The position numbers and the translations under genes were made by a program. Positions 41,459-55,100 of a stretch of 64,000 nt of DNA are shown in pieces. Source of the DNA: Oscarella lobularis (lineage: Eukaryota; Porifera; Homoscleromorpha; Homosclerophorida; Oscarellidae); contig NC_089183.1 in NCBI RefSeq assembly GCF_947507565.1, forward strand, positions 620,001 through 684,000. Reading direction: 5' to 3'. Every line of letters starts with the position of its first letter. Positions within the stretch are counted from its first letter, which is position 1. Under the pieces are notes generated by a model, which searched no databases, had not been told where the DNA came from, and was given only the letters and a program-made list of their open reading frames with translations.

Positions 41459-44400
41459 ATGCAGGAAGAACACAAGGCACGCTTGAAGTATCATCGCAAG
41501 GCGTTGATCGACGACCTCGACTTCGAGAAGGTGCGCGACGCGCTCGTGTCGTCGAGCGTCATCGACGACGAAGACGAGGAGCGCATCGCGTCGAGCGACG
41601 TCCGTCGCGATCGCGCTCGCGAATTGCTTCGCATCTTGCCGCGACGCGGCTCGTCGGCGTACGCGCGTCTCCTCGACGCGTTGCGAGACCCGTACGAGCA
41701 CTTGCACGACCTGCTCGTTCGACCGTTGGACGAGGAAGAGGAGGAAAACGATGACGTCGCCCAGAAAAGAGGTACGCCCCCGCAACACGCGTAGGAATTA
41801 TTGTAGAATTTATGACGTCATAAATTTATGACGTCATAATGACGTCAGAAATTGATGACGTTATAAGACTTATAGATCCGTGCTTCGCACTAATTTGATT
41901 AATATATAGTCAAAGAGGTTCTCCTACGAGGCCACGTTCCCCCTCGTCCCGTCGCCTTCGTCGATCGGCCCGACGAAATCGCGCGTCTTCGAGACGCCCT
42001 GCGCACGCTGAAGGACGCCGACGGCTGGGTCGTTCTCCACGGCATGGGCGGCAGCGGCAAGACGTCGCTCGCCGCCGAAGCCCTTCGCGATCCCCACCTC
42101 CTACGCCAGTGCTTCCCAAACGGCGTCTTCTGGCTCACAATCGGTCAACTGAACGACGAACGCGGCCAAGTCGATCAGGCGAAACTTCTCATGAAAATGA
42201 ACAATTTGTGCGCGCGTCTCGACGACGATTCGACGACGCCGACGGCGTCCGGCAACGTCGAAGAGGCGCACGATCGTCTCCACGATCTCTTCGTCGATCA
42301 GCACCCGCGAACGCTTCTCGTTCTCGACGACGTCTGGTCGCCGGTCGTCGCGCGCGCGTTCGCCGTTCGCGCGCGCGTGCTCGTCACGTCGCGCGATCGC
42401 GCCGTCGCGGATCAGACGCGAGCGACGCGCGCGCCGACTCTCGTCGCGCTCGACGCCCACTTCACCGTCGCCCAAGCGAAGTCGGTTCTCGCCGGCTGGA
42501 CGGGACGTCCCGTCGCCGAACTTCCGCCCGAAGCCGACGACATCATCGCCGAGTCCGGATCGTCGCCGCTCGCCGTCTCGATGATCGGCGCTCTGCTTCA
42601 AAAGAACTCCCAACGACGCCGATGGGAATACTATCTCAAGAATCTTCGCGAGCGAAAACTGAATCGAATTAAACGAGCGATCGAGTACGACTACGACGCG
42701 TTGGACGCGTCGATTGGAATCAGCGTCGACGCGCTCGACGACGAGCAACGCGAACGCTATCTTCGTCTCGCCGTCTTCGAGGACGACGCCGTTTTCACGT
42801 CGCAAGTGCTCGCCGTCTTGTGGCGATGCGACGATCCCGTCGAAGTCGAGGTGGAGTACGCGGAAGAGTTCGTCAATAAGAGTCTCGTTAAAATCGTCGG
42901 CGGCGGCGGCGGCGGCGGCGTCGTTTCCTATACGATGCACGATCTTCTCTTGGATTATCTAAAGGCGGTTGGGGGAGCCCGCGTCGCCGGTTATCATCGC
43001 GAGTTCGTCGAAGGTTATCGCGAGTCGTGCGACGACGGGAATTTCGCGCGCGTCGAAGCGGACGGCTACGCGCACGCGAATTTGATTTTGCACATGTTGC
43101 GCGGCGCGATGCGAGACGACGCCGCGACGCTGCTCGGGTCGTTCGAGTGGGTCGCGGCGAAGTTGCGCGAGTGCGGACCGGCCGAGGCGCTGAGCGACTA
43201 TTTGAGGTTCGGTATGACGGCTTCTGTCAAGAAGGTAGGCAAAGTACTCCTATGCAATTGACGTTCTTTTTTAAAAAATCTTTAGTCTGGCGGCCCGCGC
43301 TTGGATTCTATGGCTACCCAGCGTTCTTCTAGTCGCCAGGTAACGCTTTGGTCTCCTCCTGACCTTCGACACTTGAATTCCTCTCGTAGATGGCCGCGCT
43401 GTCTGACTTTCAGCGATTTATATCGACGAATGCGCACCTGTTTTTCGATACCGATAGTTTTCCTGACGTCGTTCAACTCGGCTTGTCGGAACCGGCGGAA
43501 AGCGACGTCTATCAGCAAGCGCTCGCTATAGCGAAAGCAGAAGCCGAGTCCGATCCAAAGAAAGTCTACATCGATTGGACGTAAGCACTGGAAATTTATA
43601 TGCAGTCTAAGATCATTTGTGATTTCTCATAGGAACAAGAGACGAGTCGGCGAGTGGCATCTGATGACTCAGAAAGTGACTGACGATCCTGTGCGACACG
43701 TCGCCTTTTCGCGCGACGACGAAGCCGCTCACTTCGTCACGTGTTCCGACGATTATTCGGTCCGGGTAAGAACTCGCAAAGTTTCTTTTTCGTCCCTCGA
43801 CTTCTTTCTCTCCTATTAGATTTGGGCGAGTAGCACCGGAAAAATTACGTCGATATTCGAAGGCCACAACGGAGTCGTTTATCACTCAAACTCTTCGTTG
43901 GATCGAAAGAGAATCGTCTCGTGTTCGGAAGACGGAACGGTTCAGGTGCGAGCGTACGTTCAACGAGTAAAATTTTTGAATTTGCGTCAAGGTGTGGAAT
44001 AGCTCGAGTGGCACTCTAGTGACGAAATTTACCGGTCACAATAGCGAGAGCGCCGTGCTCTGCTGCAGTTTTTCTCCTGACGACAAAGTCGTCGTTTCGT
44101 CATCTGAAGACGGAACAATCAAAGTAAGAAACAAGCGTCCGCATTGCGCTTTTGCGTACATCTTATTTTAGGTTTGGGACAGTCAGACCGGCGTGCTTAA
44201 GTTCGACTGTACTCCTTCTCACGACGGCAGCGTCGTGACTTGCCTTTTCTCGCCGGACAATAAAAGAATTGCTTCTGCGTCGGAAGATTGCACGATCAAG
44301 GTAGACAGCGACTCCAGAAGCGTTTTGTGCACAGGCAGAATTTATTATTATAAAATCACTATACTACACAGTGCAAGAGCTTTTTTTATGCAAAAATCTT

Positions 44401-47008
44401 GATGCTCTTCCTATCAGGTTTGGAGTGCTTCTGATGGGAGTCTCATCAACACCTTCGATGGCCACGACTCCACGGTGAACGACTGCGCGTTTTCCCCGGA
44501 CGGCACGGCTCTCGTCAGCGCGTCGAACGACCACACAGTTCGGGTAGGGAACACTCCGGATTTAACTCATTCGTTCACCGGTGATTTGAGTGCAGATATG
44601 GGACGGTCTCGGCGTTCGGACTTCGGCTCATTGCACCCTGAAAAAGCAGCAGACGCACGAGTGCTGCTATCCAATGCTCTGCTGCGCCTATTCGGCGAAG
44701 TACATCGCCGCTGGCGGGGCTGACAGCAATATCGAGGCAAGTTCATGGCTTTCTGAGTCCTACATTGTTTGGAGATATCGTCTATTTTAACTAAGGTCTG
44801 GGACGCTTTGAAATTTTCCCATCTCTTCACGCTCAGCGGGCACATGGGATGGGTTCATTCGTGCAACTTTTCGACGGCTGGAAATCGTTTGATATCATCG
44901 TCCGATGACGGAAACGTAAAGGTGAGAGAGACAATCTACAGTTCAAAAGTTTAGGCATCCCGCTGCCCTATTTTGACTATGCGGATAGAAAATTGCTTCT
45001 TCTAGTTTCTGCCAGTCGTTAATCAATAGGATGCGCTTCCTCAATCGTTCATTTTAATTCTCGTTCTAGATTTGGGATATGCTTTGTGAGCCGGGTCGAA
45101 AGCGGCACGACGGTGATCCTTCGTTCAGTCGCCGATTTAGCCTGCACCTGAAGCCTTCGTCTTCAGACGATACTCCTCACCCCACGCCTATCCTTCTTGC
45201 ACAAGATCTTAAAACCGGAAAGCTGAAGGCAGGCGACGTTTTGTTTTTGACGTCATTCGCGCTCACGTATGACTACTAGATGTGGAATGGAAAAAAGGGG
45301 GAGAGCGAAATTCCAACGGGAAGCAACCAGATTAAAAGCTGGTGTTTGGAACCGAATGGAGCCCTCATTGCTGTGGGTTACTTCTCAGGCCAAGTCGAGG
45401 TGAAAAATATATGATGAATATATAAGAAGGGGAGGACTGCATGAACGAGTCATACCAATCGACGGCGTGTTGACAGGTGTTCGAGACGGGCGGAAGGAAA
45501 CTATCAACGCTCGACGGTCACGTCAACAAAATAAGACACTGCTTCTTTTCGCCGTGCGGAACTCACTTACTCACCTGTTCAGACGACAAGACGCACAAGG
45601 TACGACTATCTTTGAAAGCATAACGTCAATTCATCGTATCGTTCCTCAGCTATGGAAAGTTCAAGACCCAGACATTCCTTCTAGTTCGGACGAGGTGAGT
45701 AACTCGTGGACTGTAGCCCACATCCGTGAAGCCTCAAAGTAAAAGGCATTTTATTCACTCGCGCACCACCTTGTTGTATATAAGCCTGATGATGATGATC
45801 AGACAACGATGGCGCCCGCGAAGCCATCATCGTTGACTTTGTGTGTGCTGCATATTTTTTGTTAATTCAATGACGGCGTGTGACTTGGGCCACTGTCCTT
45901 TTTTTAGTCTGTCCCTACAAGGATTCGAAAGATAACATACAGTAGTCTAGTTTGCGATAGACAATAGTATCAGATACCCCAGCATGAACGATAGGGCTTT
46001 TCTCGCCTGCGCTTACTGAGAGCCTTACTCATCCTGGTTAGATATTTTTTTCAAGAACCGGCATACCGTATGATTCCTCCCTTCCTCCCTCCTCACTCAA
46101 TGCACTACACGATCTTACGGTTTACTGGTGATAATGCATAGGAGCCCTAAACTTAACACTGTTGTTTTTTAGAACAATTATCTCGTTGCTTCAACCGAAT
46201 CAGACACGAAAACGGCCAACAGGCCTGGCTGTTTCTTCAACAAATCAATAACTGTCGTTTCAGCTACAGTCACTGGACACGTTAAAGTGAGGACTATCTT
46301 CTAGAAGAGAGCAGAGCATTGTTTTATTTATTTCATAAAAGATTTGGTCTACGACTACCAAAGTGATTGAAGCGCACAGCGATTCGGTCACTTCGGTGGC
46401 TGTTTCCAGTGATGACGAGAAAATTGCTTCGGCTAGTGTGGACAAAACGGTCAAGGTAAATGAACTCTCAGTGTCTGAAGAGCCTTGAACGTTGGTGCAG
46501 GTGTGGAGTTCGAATGGAAATCAGCTGAACGTTTTCTCGACTCACAGCGACGTCGTTCGCTCTTGCGTCTTCTCTTCGCTCGGCCAATTCGTAGCGTCGG
46601 GAAGCGACGACGGGCAAATCAAGGTACACGAAAATCTCCGTTTTCAAGTCATCATCTAAAACGTACTGTACAGATTTGGAACCTCACTTCAGGCGAAGAA
46701 CACGGAGTCTGCTCGGGACAAGACGGCTGGGTCGTAGGCGTACACTTCTCCAAGGACGACAACACGCTCGTTTCGATCAGCAAGAACAGCATCATGGTAC
46801 GAATAGCCTGTTCGCGCTGGAGACTTCGAGTTCTATTGTTATCTCTTCCACGCATTGTGTCTTTTAGTGGTTTTCGAATACTGGCCAATGTCTACAAGTG
46901 TATCGCCTGAAGGGCCAGTTTCCCAAGGCCATGCTCGTCGCCGGCGACTTCGGGTCGTTCTTCACTATCGATGATAGCGGATTTTTCTATTCTCTTCATA
47001 GAATCTGA
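41459..47008 (+). CDS. APAF1: Apoptotic protease-activating factor 1 (CARD, NB-ARC, WD40)
   Basis: Twenty exons give 1285 aa, close to vertebrate APAF1 (about 1250). Exon 1 (41459-41771) encodes a CARD-like helical domain. Exon 2 (41910-43234) holds the NB-ARC core: P-loop GMGGSGKTSLA, Walker B LLVLDDVW, sensor LVTSRD, GLPL-like SSPLAVSMI and the YTMHDLLLDYL (MHD) motif of the winged helix. Exons at 43286, 43390, 43633, 43820, 43992, 44172, 44418, 44596, 44796, 45070, 45280, 45477, 45650, 46173, 46342, 46501, 46674 and 46868 mostly encode one WD40 repeat each, with the phase-0 intron just before the (I/V)W start. APAF1 senses cytochrome c through its WD40s and assembles the caspase-activating apoptosome. 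Introns 10 and 12 appear to use GC donors. No essential NB-ARC residue seems lost. Confidence 0.93.
41813..41847 (+). promoter_or_regulatory. Three perfect TGACGTCA (CRE) palindromes
   Basis: The 8-bp CREB/ATF palindrome occurs at 41813, 41829 and 41840, with a near match TGACGTTA at 41855, inside APAF1 intron 1 about 350 bp from the start codon. CREB/ATF dimers bind this sequence. An enhancer acting on APAF1 and its divergent neighbour is plausible; a simple tandem repeat is the alternative. Confidence 0.6.
45695..46172. other. Long APAF1 intron 15
   Basis: At 478 nt this is far longer than the other introns of the gene. It contains a partial inverted repeat near 45808-45837 (acgatgg...ccatcatcgt). 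No alternative exon is evident. Confidence 0.5.
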
Positions 47009-47128
47009 ACATGAAATGTTGTGGCAAAAAATTAGAAGCATCCAATAGCACGAGGCCCGAGTATCTGCTAGCAGAGGTGCCCAGCAAAAATGATATAAAA
47101 TTTATTTAACTTTTGTGGGTACACGTGA

Positions 47129-47956
47129 CTATAAAACTTTATTTACAGGGTGCTGTCTGTGCTGTCTACGATGAGAAGGCGAGAGGACGGGACTCAAGAC
47201 GGGTTCCAAGTCGCGAATTCGTTTTTGGAACCGCGCTCGATCGTTCGCCAGGCTTTCCCACGGTCCCTTGCGCGCCGCTCTGTACGCGTAATTCCACGCA
47301 ACGATGCAGTGGACCCGGTTGAGTGAGTCCGCCTGAAAGCGAACGCGCTTTACGACGGTCGGGCCCGGGCGCGCGCTTTCGGCTTCGGACGCCGAATTGG
47401 GCCTCCGACGAGCGCGCGCCTGAATCTCCTCGCATCTCGTCGATCCGTTCCAGTCGTTCGTCGAAGCGCCTCCCGACCAACTACACGATCGATTTACAAG
47501 CGGCCTCGGCGCGCAATCGTTTCGAAAAGCAACGGAAAACCCGTCCTCGTCCTCCTCCTCCTCCTCCGCGTCGTCGGCGTCATCGCACTCGTCAGCTGTG
47601 ATGTAGTCTGACTCGCTCGTCGTTTCCTCGTCGTCGTCCGAATCGTCCGAATCGTCGAGTCCGACGAAAAAGCGCACGGCGGCGCGGCGCGACGTCGCGC
47701 TGCCCGCAATCCGGTCCGAGAACGACGCGGAAGCTTCCGAATGCCGACTCGGACTCGCAAGTCCGCTATCGGCGTCGTCGTTCGACGTTTCTTCGCGTAG
47801 GTCTCTCATATCCATTTTCGAAGCCGTAGTCGTGCACTCGTTGAAGGACCACGCTTTCGCAGCGTGATGAGTCGCGCCATCGGTTCCGGCGTCCGATATC
47901 TCGCTTTCGTCGGCCTTTTTTGTCGTGATAGGCGTGTGGGAAGGTCTCTGCTGCAT
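47129..47956 (-). CDS. PPP1R15: PPP1R15-family eIF2alpha phosphatase regulator
   Basis: This intronless 275-aa protein has a disordered, acidic N-terminal two thirds (Asp/Glu runs at about 101-138). The conserved C-terminal block comprises KRVRF (203-207), the RVxF-type PP1-docking motif, and then GPWESLANDRARFQKRI (231-247), the hallmark of GADD34/CReP. The family brings PP1 and G-actin to phosphorylated eIF2alpha and ends the integrated stress response. Animals outside vertebrates usually have one gene, so orthology to PPP1R15A or B cannot be assigned. AAVRFF (92-97) resembles a second docking motif but lies outside the conserved part. Upstream ATGs suggest translational control. The gene is tail-to-tail with APAF1 (120 bp apart). 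Confidence 0.88.
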   Translation of the reverse strand: MQQRPSHTPITTKKADESEISDAGTDGATHHAAKAWSFNECTTTASKMDMRDLREETSNDDADSGLASPSRHSEASASFSDRIAGSATSRRAAVRFFVGLDDSDDSDDDEETTSESDYITADECDDADDAEEEEEDEDGFSVAFRNDCAPRPLVNRSCSWSGGASTNDWNGSTRCEEIQARARRRPNSASEAESARPGPTVVKRVRFQADSLNRVHCIVAWNYAYRAARKGPWESLANDRARFQKRIRDLEPVLSPVLSPSHRRQHRQHPVNKVL

Positions 47957-48005
47957 CTCTGACTACAATAGCGATCGTCTTGATCGAATCGAAGCTCGTT
48001 GCCAT

Positions 48006-48062
48006 TCAGAAACTGCTAGGGCGTTGTTTAGGAGCATTGTAGAGCGCGCTAGAGTTGACCAT
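48006..48062 (-). promoter_or_regulatory. Upstream open reading frame of PPP1R15
   Basis: An 18-codon frame starting MVNSSALYNAPK ends 49 bp before the PPP1R15 start. Two further ATGs (within uORF1 and at its stop) open frames overlapping the main start region. Vertebrate PPP1R15 mRNAs use uORFs to allow translation when eIF2alpha is phosphorylated; the same role here is inference and assumes transcription starts upstream of 48062. Confidence 0.5.
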
Positions 48063-49257
48063 TGTAACGTTTGCGTCATATGATTCTGATCTCATCCGCG
48101 GGAATGAGATCAGTCCACCTTCAGGGACTACCGAACAGACACCAAACGTAAGGCAAAGTGTGTATGTCATCGATGACATGTACGCCACCTCGCCAATATT
48201 GATTTATATGATAGCGTCAATAAGCGGAAATTATTTGCCTAGTCCGAGAGTTCAAACAAACTTAAAGGCAATAGTTGCGTTATTTCGGGAAATGCATTTG
48301 GGCCCACGCTCTGACCCTTTCTACGCTGTGGTCATGGACGCCACAGCAACGCTTCCTCGACCCTAATCAATCGAGGACCACCCCCCACCCTCACGTGCTT
48401 ATGAGTCGAAATCCGCTCATATCATTGACAGCCAACAAATGCGTAATACCAATCCGGGGGGCTCGGTTCATGATTGTGCTGCCGCCTTAGACCGGTTGGG
48501 AATCCCTCCTGTCCCCAAAAAACCTACACAGCGTACCGCTCATTTCAATCAGAAAACGTACATCAGAAACGCCGCCTACGCTTCAGACGCGACCGCTGTA
48601 ACTACGCTGCAGGCGGATCCTTCCGCTTTGCCATTTCTTGCAAGACTCCGTATCTGCATTCGTAATAGGTTCTGCCTCCGCTTCAGCTAAAGCAGCATTT
48701 TCCTGTAATATCCTCTGACGCAGTAGCACTGACCATGGAAACCACGGTGGTCAATCACACCTCAAAATAGCAGCGTCTCCCCACAGACATACAATAACCG
48801 GCTTTCGCTTTTCAGGGAAATAAAGGGACAATTTGTCTTTACGGTAACCAAACAACGCTGTATATACTCGTACTGAGTAGGACGCGCCCTCACCGTCCCT
48901 TATCTAATTGTCAACCCGGAAGCACGTTCCTCTGGTTGCGGCTTTTGGCTGGGTGTCCGATGACGTAACGGTTAATTCGCGATTGTCCCATTGCATTCGC
49001 GAAACAATTCTTTTTCTTTTCACAATTCTTTTAATTCGGCATTCATTCCTCACTAAAAGTACCAAGAAAACGTCGTTTGTGTAAAGAAACGAATCGACAA
49101 TGGCCTATTCAATATCCCCATTGTGCATAGATCATGCACGAGTAGGAAGCAAGTCCAGTCGCCAAAAGTTTTCTAGCACAGCAGTCTACAGTTTAATTAA
49201 AACAACTCAATTTTAGCAGTAAATTACACAAATATTCTCTACGCGCTCGATCCGCAT
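48063..49257. other. Intergenic, 1.2 kb
   Basis: PPP1R15 promoter side and 3' flank of the two-TM gene. Frames here are short and unlike proteins. A short palindrome (ccatggaaaccacggtgg) lies near 48734. Nothing else is seen. Confidence 0.5.
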
Positions 49258-49905
49258 CTAGACGGCGGTGACGACGACTACATTCGATTTCTCTTCCACT
49301 CGTAGCTTCCGCCGTCGCCGTCTCGCGCAGAAACACGCGATCAGATAAGCGGCAATCGTACACGCGATCGAAATCGACGGCCAAAGCAGGTACGGCAACG
49401 GATCGGGCGGCCGCTTGAGATAAACCGTTTCCGGCCGATGGGGATCGACGAAGCAGGCGAACTCCGTTCCGACGAAGCGGTAGTCGTCGTCTATTCGCCG
49501 ATACGTGCATCGTGGATAATTAGAACAGCTCGACTCGGCGGCGTGGTCGACGTCCCACGTCAGCATCGCTCGACGATCGCTCTTCGAAAGGTTGTGCGTC
49601 ACCGTGATGCGCGTGCAGTCGAAGACTCGACTGCAGCGTCGATTCAACTCGTTTCCGCAATCGTACAGACATCGTTGCGATCCGAGCGACTGCCATTTCG
49701 CCGTTCGGCACGTCGTCTCGACGAAATTCGCGCTCTTGAGCGCCGGAATGCCGTGCAGGCAGATGACGAGGATTGCGGCGGCGATTCCCGCGATTGTCGT
49801 TCCGACGGCGAATGTCCAGACGAGCGGCTTGCATAGGCCTTCGCCGTTCTCCTCCTCCTCGTCGTCGTCCCTCGCGACGTTCTCTTGCTTCGGAAGCTTC
49901 TTCAT
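49258..49905 (-). CDS. BK channel beta subunit-like two-TM protein
   Basis: This intronless 215-aa protein has an acidic cytoplasmic N-terminus, TM1 at about 28-50, an extracellular loop of about 120 residues, TM2 at about 171-193 and a basic tail. The loop has eight Cys (66, 79, 83, 91, 97, 127, 133, 151), the number that forms four disulfides in KCNMB proteins. FACFVDPHRPETVYLKR before TM2 resembles the CYSDPxG region of KCNMB, and WPSISIACTIAAYLIAC resembles its TM2. KCNMB subunits tune calcium-gated BK channels; TipE of insects has the same plan. Membership in this superfamily is likely, but partner and function are inferred. It is head-to-head with ZNF143 (about 565 bp between starts). 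Confidence 0.65.
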   Translation of the reverse strand: MKKLPKQENVARDDDEEEENGEGLCKPLVWTFAVGTTIAGIAAAILVICLHGIPALKSANFVETTCRTAKWQSLGSQRCLYDCGNELNRRCSRVFDCTRITVTHNLSKSDRRAMLTWDVDHAAESSCSNYPRCTYRRIDDDYRFVGTEFACFVDPHRPETVYLKRPPDPLPYLLWPSISIACTIAAYLIACFCARRRRRKLRVEEKSNVVVVTAV

Positions 49906-52013
<2,108 letters not shown>

Positions 52014-52186
52014 GGGTCATAGGGTCATAGGGTAGGGGGCCCCCCCATTCTGGACTCCCCGGTTAAGTTTGCGTTATATGCGAGACACTCGATTCCCCTT
52101 CTCTCGATGAGAACCGCTCGCGCTGATCAAGGTTATATTTATCTATTTATAAAATTATTTTATGTTTGTACGTTATTCGCACTCTC

Positions 52187-55100
52187 TCATGGGTTTCTGC
52201 TTTGACTCTTCGATACGAGTCCCCCGTTTAGATTGATTCTAGGCAGCACTGGCGTCGTCGTTTCGGACGCGGGTCGGTCCGACGAGAGTCGGCTCACTTG
52301 GACGTCTCGGTGCGCGACGAAATGTTCGTGGACCCATCGATAAGTCAAGTCGGCGCGCTCCTGTTTAATACTTCCCTGTTCCGACGGAGACGAGTTCGCT
52401 TGATGAGCTAAGATAGATAACGTCATGATGAGCCGAGTTTTAGTTTGAGAGGTATCCATCCCCCGCACACCTTTATGTTGAAAATAGCTGATTCTTTCTC
52501 CCCTGCCTTTGTGCGTTCGCCTCACGTCGGTCCTATCCCTCGCCGAATCGTTTAGCTTTCGGAACAAGGCCAATCGGGTCTTGGGATCTAACGAACGCGC
52601 TCAAAATTCGTCTTTTTTTTCTTCAAAAACGACGACACCTTGCAGTTTTTTGTGCATTCGTACTCCCTGCTTTAGTCGTCGAGCCCGTTTCAACATCAGA
52701 TCAGCCGTATCGGCATTTTTAAAACCCCTAGGAACATTGCATTCACGTTTAGCGTATGCGAAATCCCTTCCCCAGTCAGACAGACACAACGAGAATTAGT
52801 CAGATTTCAAAAGAAACCACCAGCAGACCCCCCTCTTGAAAAAACGAACACCTCTATTGACCAATCTCTGAGAGTGCGGTTTTTAATGCATTTTAGTGAC
52901 AGGAGTTCAAAGGTTATCACCAAGCGAGGTTCTAGGTACTGTACCACCTGACATTCCATCTCGCGAGACGGCCACCTGTGTATTGCGGTTAGCAATGGAC
53001 AACTAGTTATGCGCGAAAACAACCACCAGAGGAGCTAAACGATCAGAAATAACCGGGGAGTAGGGGGGCCACGCAGAGTGGGCTCCGCGGTTTCGCTCGC
53101 AGAGATATCCTCGTTGTAGCGGTCTCCGAAAAAAAGGGGGTCCCACGCAACGACGCATACCATGGGTTTGCCCCCTTCGACGCCTGTTTGACCAGCTTTT
53201 GCTCTTCCTGTATTATTCGCCCACTGAGTGGCCGCCGAACGGCGTCTAGATTTAAACCCGAGACGGTCTCCTTAGTCGGCGTATTTGTTCGACTCGAAGA
53301 CTTCCAGGCAACAATTGGCCTGGAAGGAAAATCGCCTCTGGGCATCTAAAACGAGGTAGTGTTGAGGCAACCTTAACAACTGCTAAACGAGTATCTCGAA
53401 GTTACGCCAGGGGGGCGAATAATGCAATGCGAAAATTTTGCCCCGCCAACAAAAAGTTAGGCAAAGATAAATAGTAAGAAATTTTGCCCGTGAGGAGGAA
53501 AGTACTGTCTTACCGTAGTTCCACCTATAGACGGTGGCGAAGACGAACGACGCTCAATAGGAGCAAGTGGAGGACCACTAGAGAACAAAACTAGATGCAG
53601 GCATTGTAGAGGCTCTTTGGCTCACGTCGATGGGAGTTGTGGGGTTGCAGGGGGACCCCAGCCAACGTCGAGTATTCCCTATAGAGAGAGACCCTTGTTT
53701 GTTTGCTTACGGAGGCGTTTTGCGCGCTGCCCGTACCTCGTCCAAATTGAAGCTACCTAGGTCGATTTCCTGATCGTAGTCGAAATCGTCGTCGGGATCG
53801 TTGTCGTCGAAACGGGCTTCCAATAAGGCGTTGTCGAGGCGTTTGCGTAGCAGGTAACCGCGAAAATTGGCCTTATGGAGAAGAACGTTTGAAGGGCTCT
53901 TAATCCCTCTGAGTTATAGGTCCCATCGCGCCCGTTAGACGAGACCTCCGCGCGCGCCTCGCCCACCGTACCTGGAGTCTCGTCGCTGCTTCGTAGCGAC
54001 GCCTCTCGCGCTCCGCGCGTCGGTGCAGCCACGGAAGCCACTGCCACAGCGTCGAACGCGTAACGAATCCTCGCCAAGCGGCTTGAATTCGAACGGCAGC
54101 GATGCACTGAAAGAAAAGTGTGTCTCAACGGGAAACGCGATTGTTATTTCCTACTTCTGGTCGTTCCCTTTCGCGTCGAAGTCTTTCTTCCTCTTCTCGC
54201 TTTCGTCTTTCCTCTTCGAGTCGTTCTCTCTCCAACGCTTCGAGTCTCAGTCTCTCCTTTCGAATCCTTTCCTCTTCCAATCTCTTTCGTTCTTCTTCCT
54301 CGCGTTTCCGTCTCTCCTCTTCCAATCTCTTTTGCTCCTCTGCCTCGCGTCTCAGTCTCTCTCTCTCCTGTCTTTCCCGCTCTTCAATCATCTCGCGTCG
54401 CCTTCGTTCCTCTTCCTCTCGTCGCATCCGTTCTTTCGCCTCCTCTTCCCTTCGCCTCCGCTCCCTTTCCGCCTCCTCCTCCCGTCGCTTCAACTCCAAG
54501 CGAAGTCGTTCCTCTTCCTCGCGTCGTAGTCTTTCTTTTTCTAATCGCTCCCTCTCTCTTTGCTCTTCCTCTTCTATTCGCTTTCGTCGGAGCCGTTCCT
54601 CCTCGATTCGTCGTCGCTCTTCTTCCTCGCGTCGTTTTTTCTCTTCGATTCGTCGCTTTTCCTCCTCCGCTTCGCGTCGTTTTCTTTCTCGCTCTTCTTC
54701 TTCGCGTCTAATTCTTCGTCTCTTCTGATCGAGCAGAGGACGCATAAGCCTTCGGATGCTAGAGAACCAGTGACTCTATACAGGCTCAATGTTCAATATC
54801 TAACGTACCTGAAACCTCGGTACATCTTTTGAATTACTACAGCGGCTTTGGACCGTTTCTCCATCACGTTCTTCTCCTCAAACTCCTACAATCGCAGAAA
54901 AAGCCATTTATATAATAATCCTTTACTGATTAATTATCTGAGATTTAAATTTAGGAGTGGATCATCACCTTTAGCTCGTTCAGCTCTATCCTTCTAATTT
55001 CTTCTTCTTGAACAAACTGAGCCATTTCGATCTGCAAAACATCTTCACACAACAGTCAGCAATAGCCAACGGGATTATATATACTTCATGCTGTGCTTGC

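Noticed and set aside
42101-42940. 279-aa open frame antisense to APAF1 exon 2
   Set aside because: It mirrors the GC-rich NB-ARC exon, is Arg/Asp-biased, and has no domain or splice support; a shadow of the real frame.
52187-52587. Possible RFX-type DNA-binding domain (YRWVHEHF)
   Set aside because: The exon fits in phase as the last exon of LRRIQ1, whose C-terminus has a matching TYxWLH-type block, so the RFX idea was dropped.
54118-54728. Ser/Phe/Leu-rich frames of about 200 aa on the plus strand
   Set aside because: They are the reverse complement of the Glu/Arg coiled-coil exon of LRRIQ1 and show only the expected low-complexity complement.
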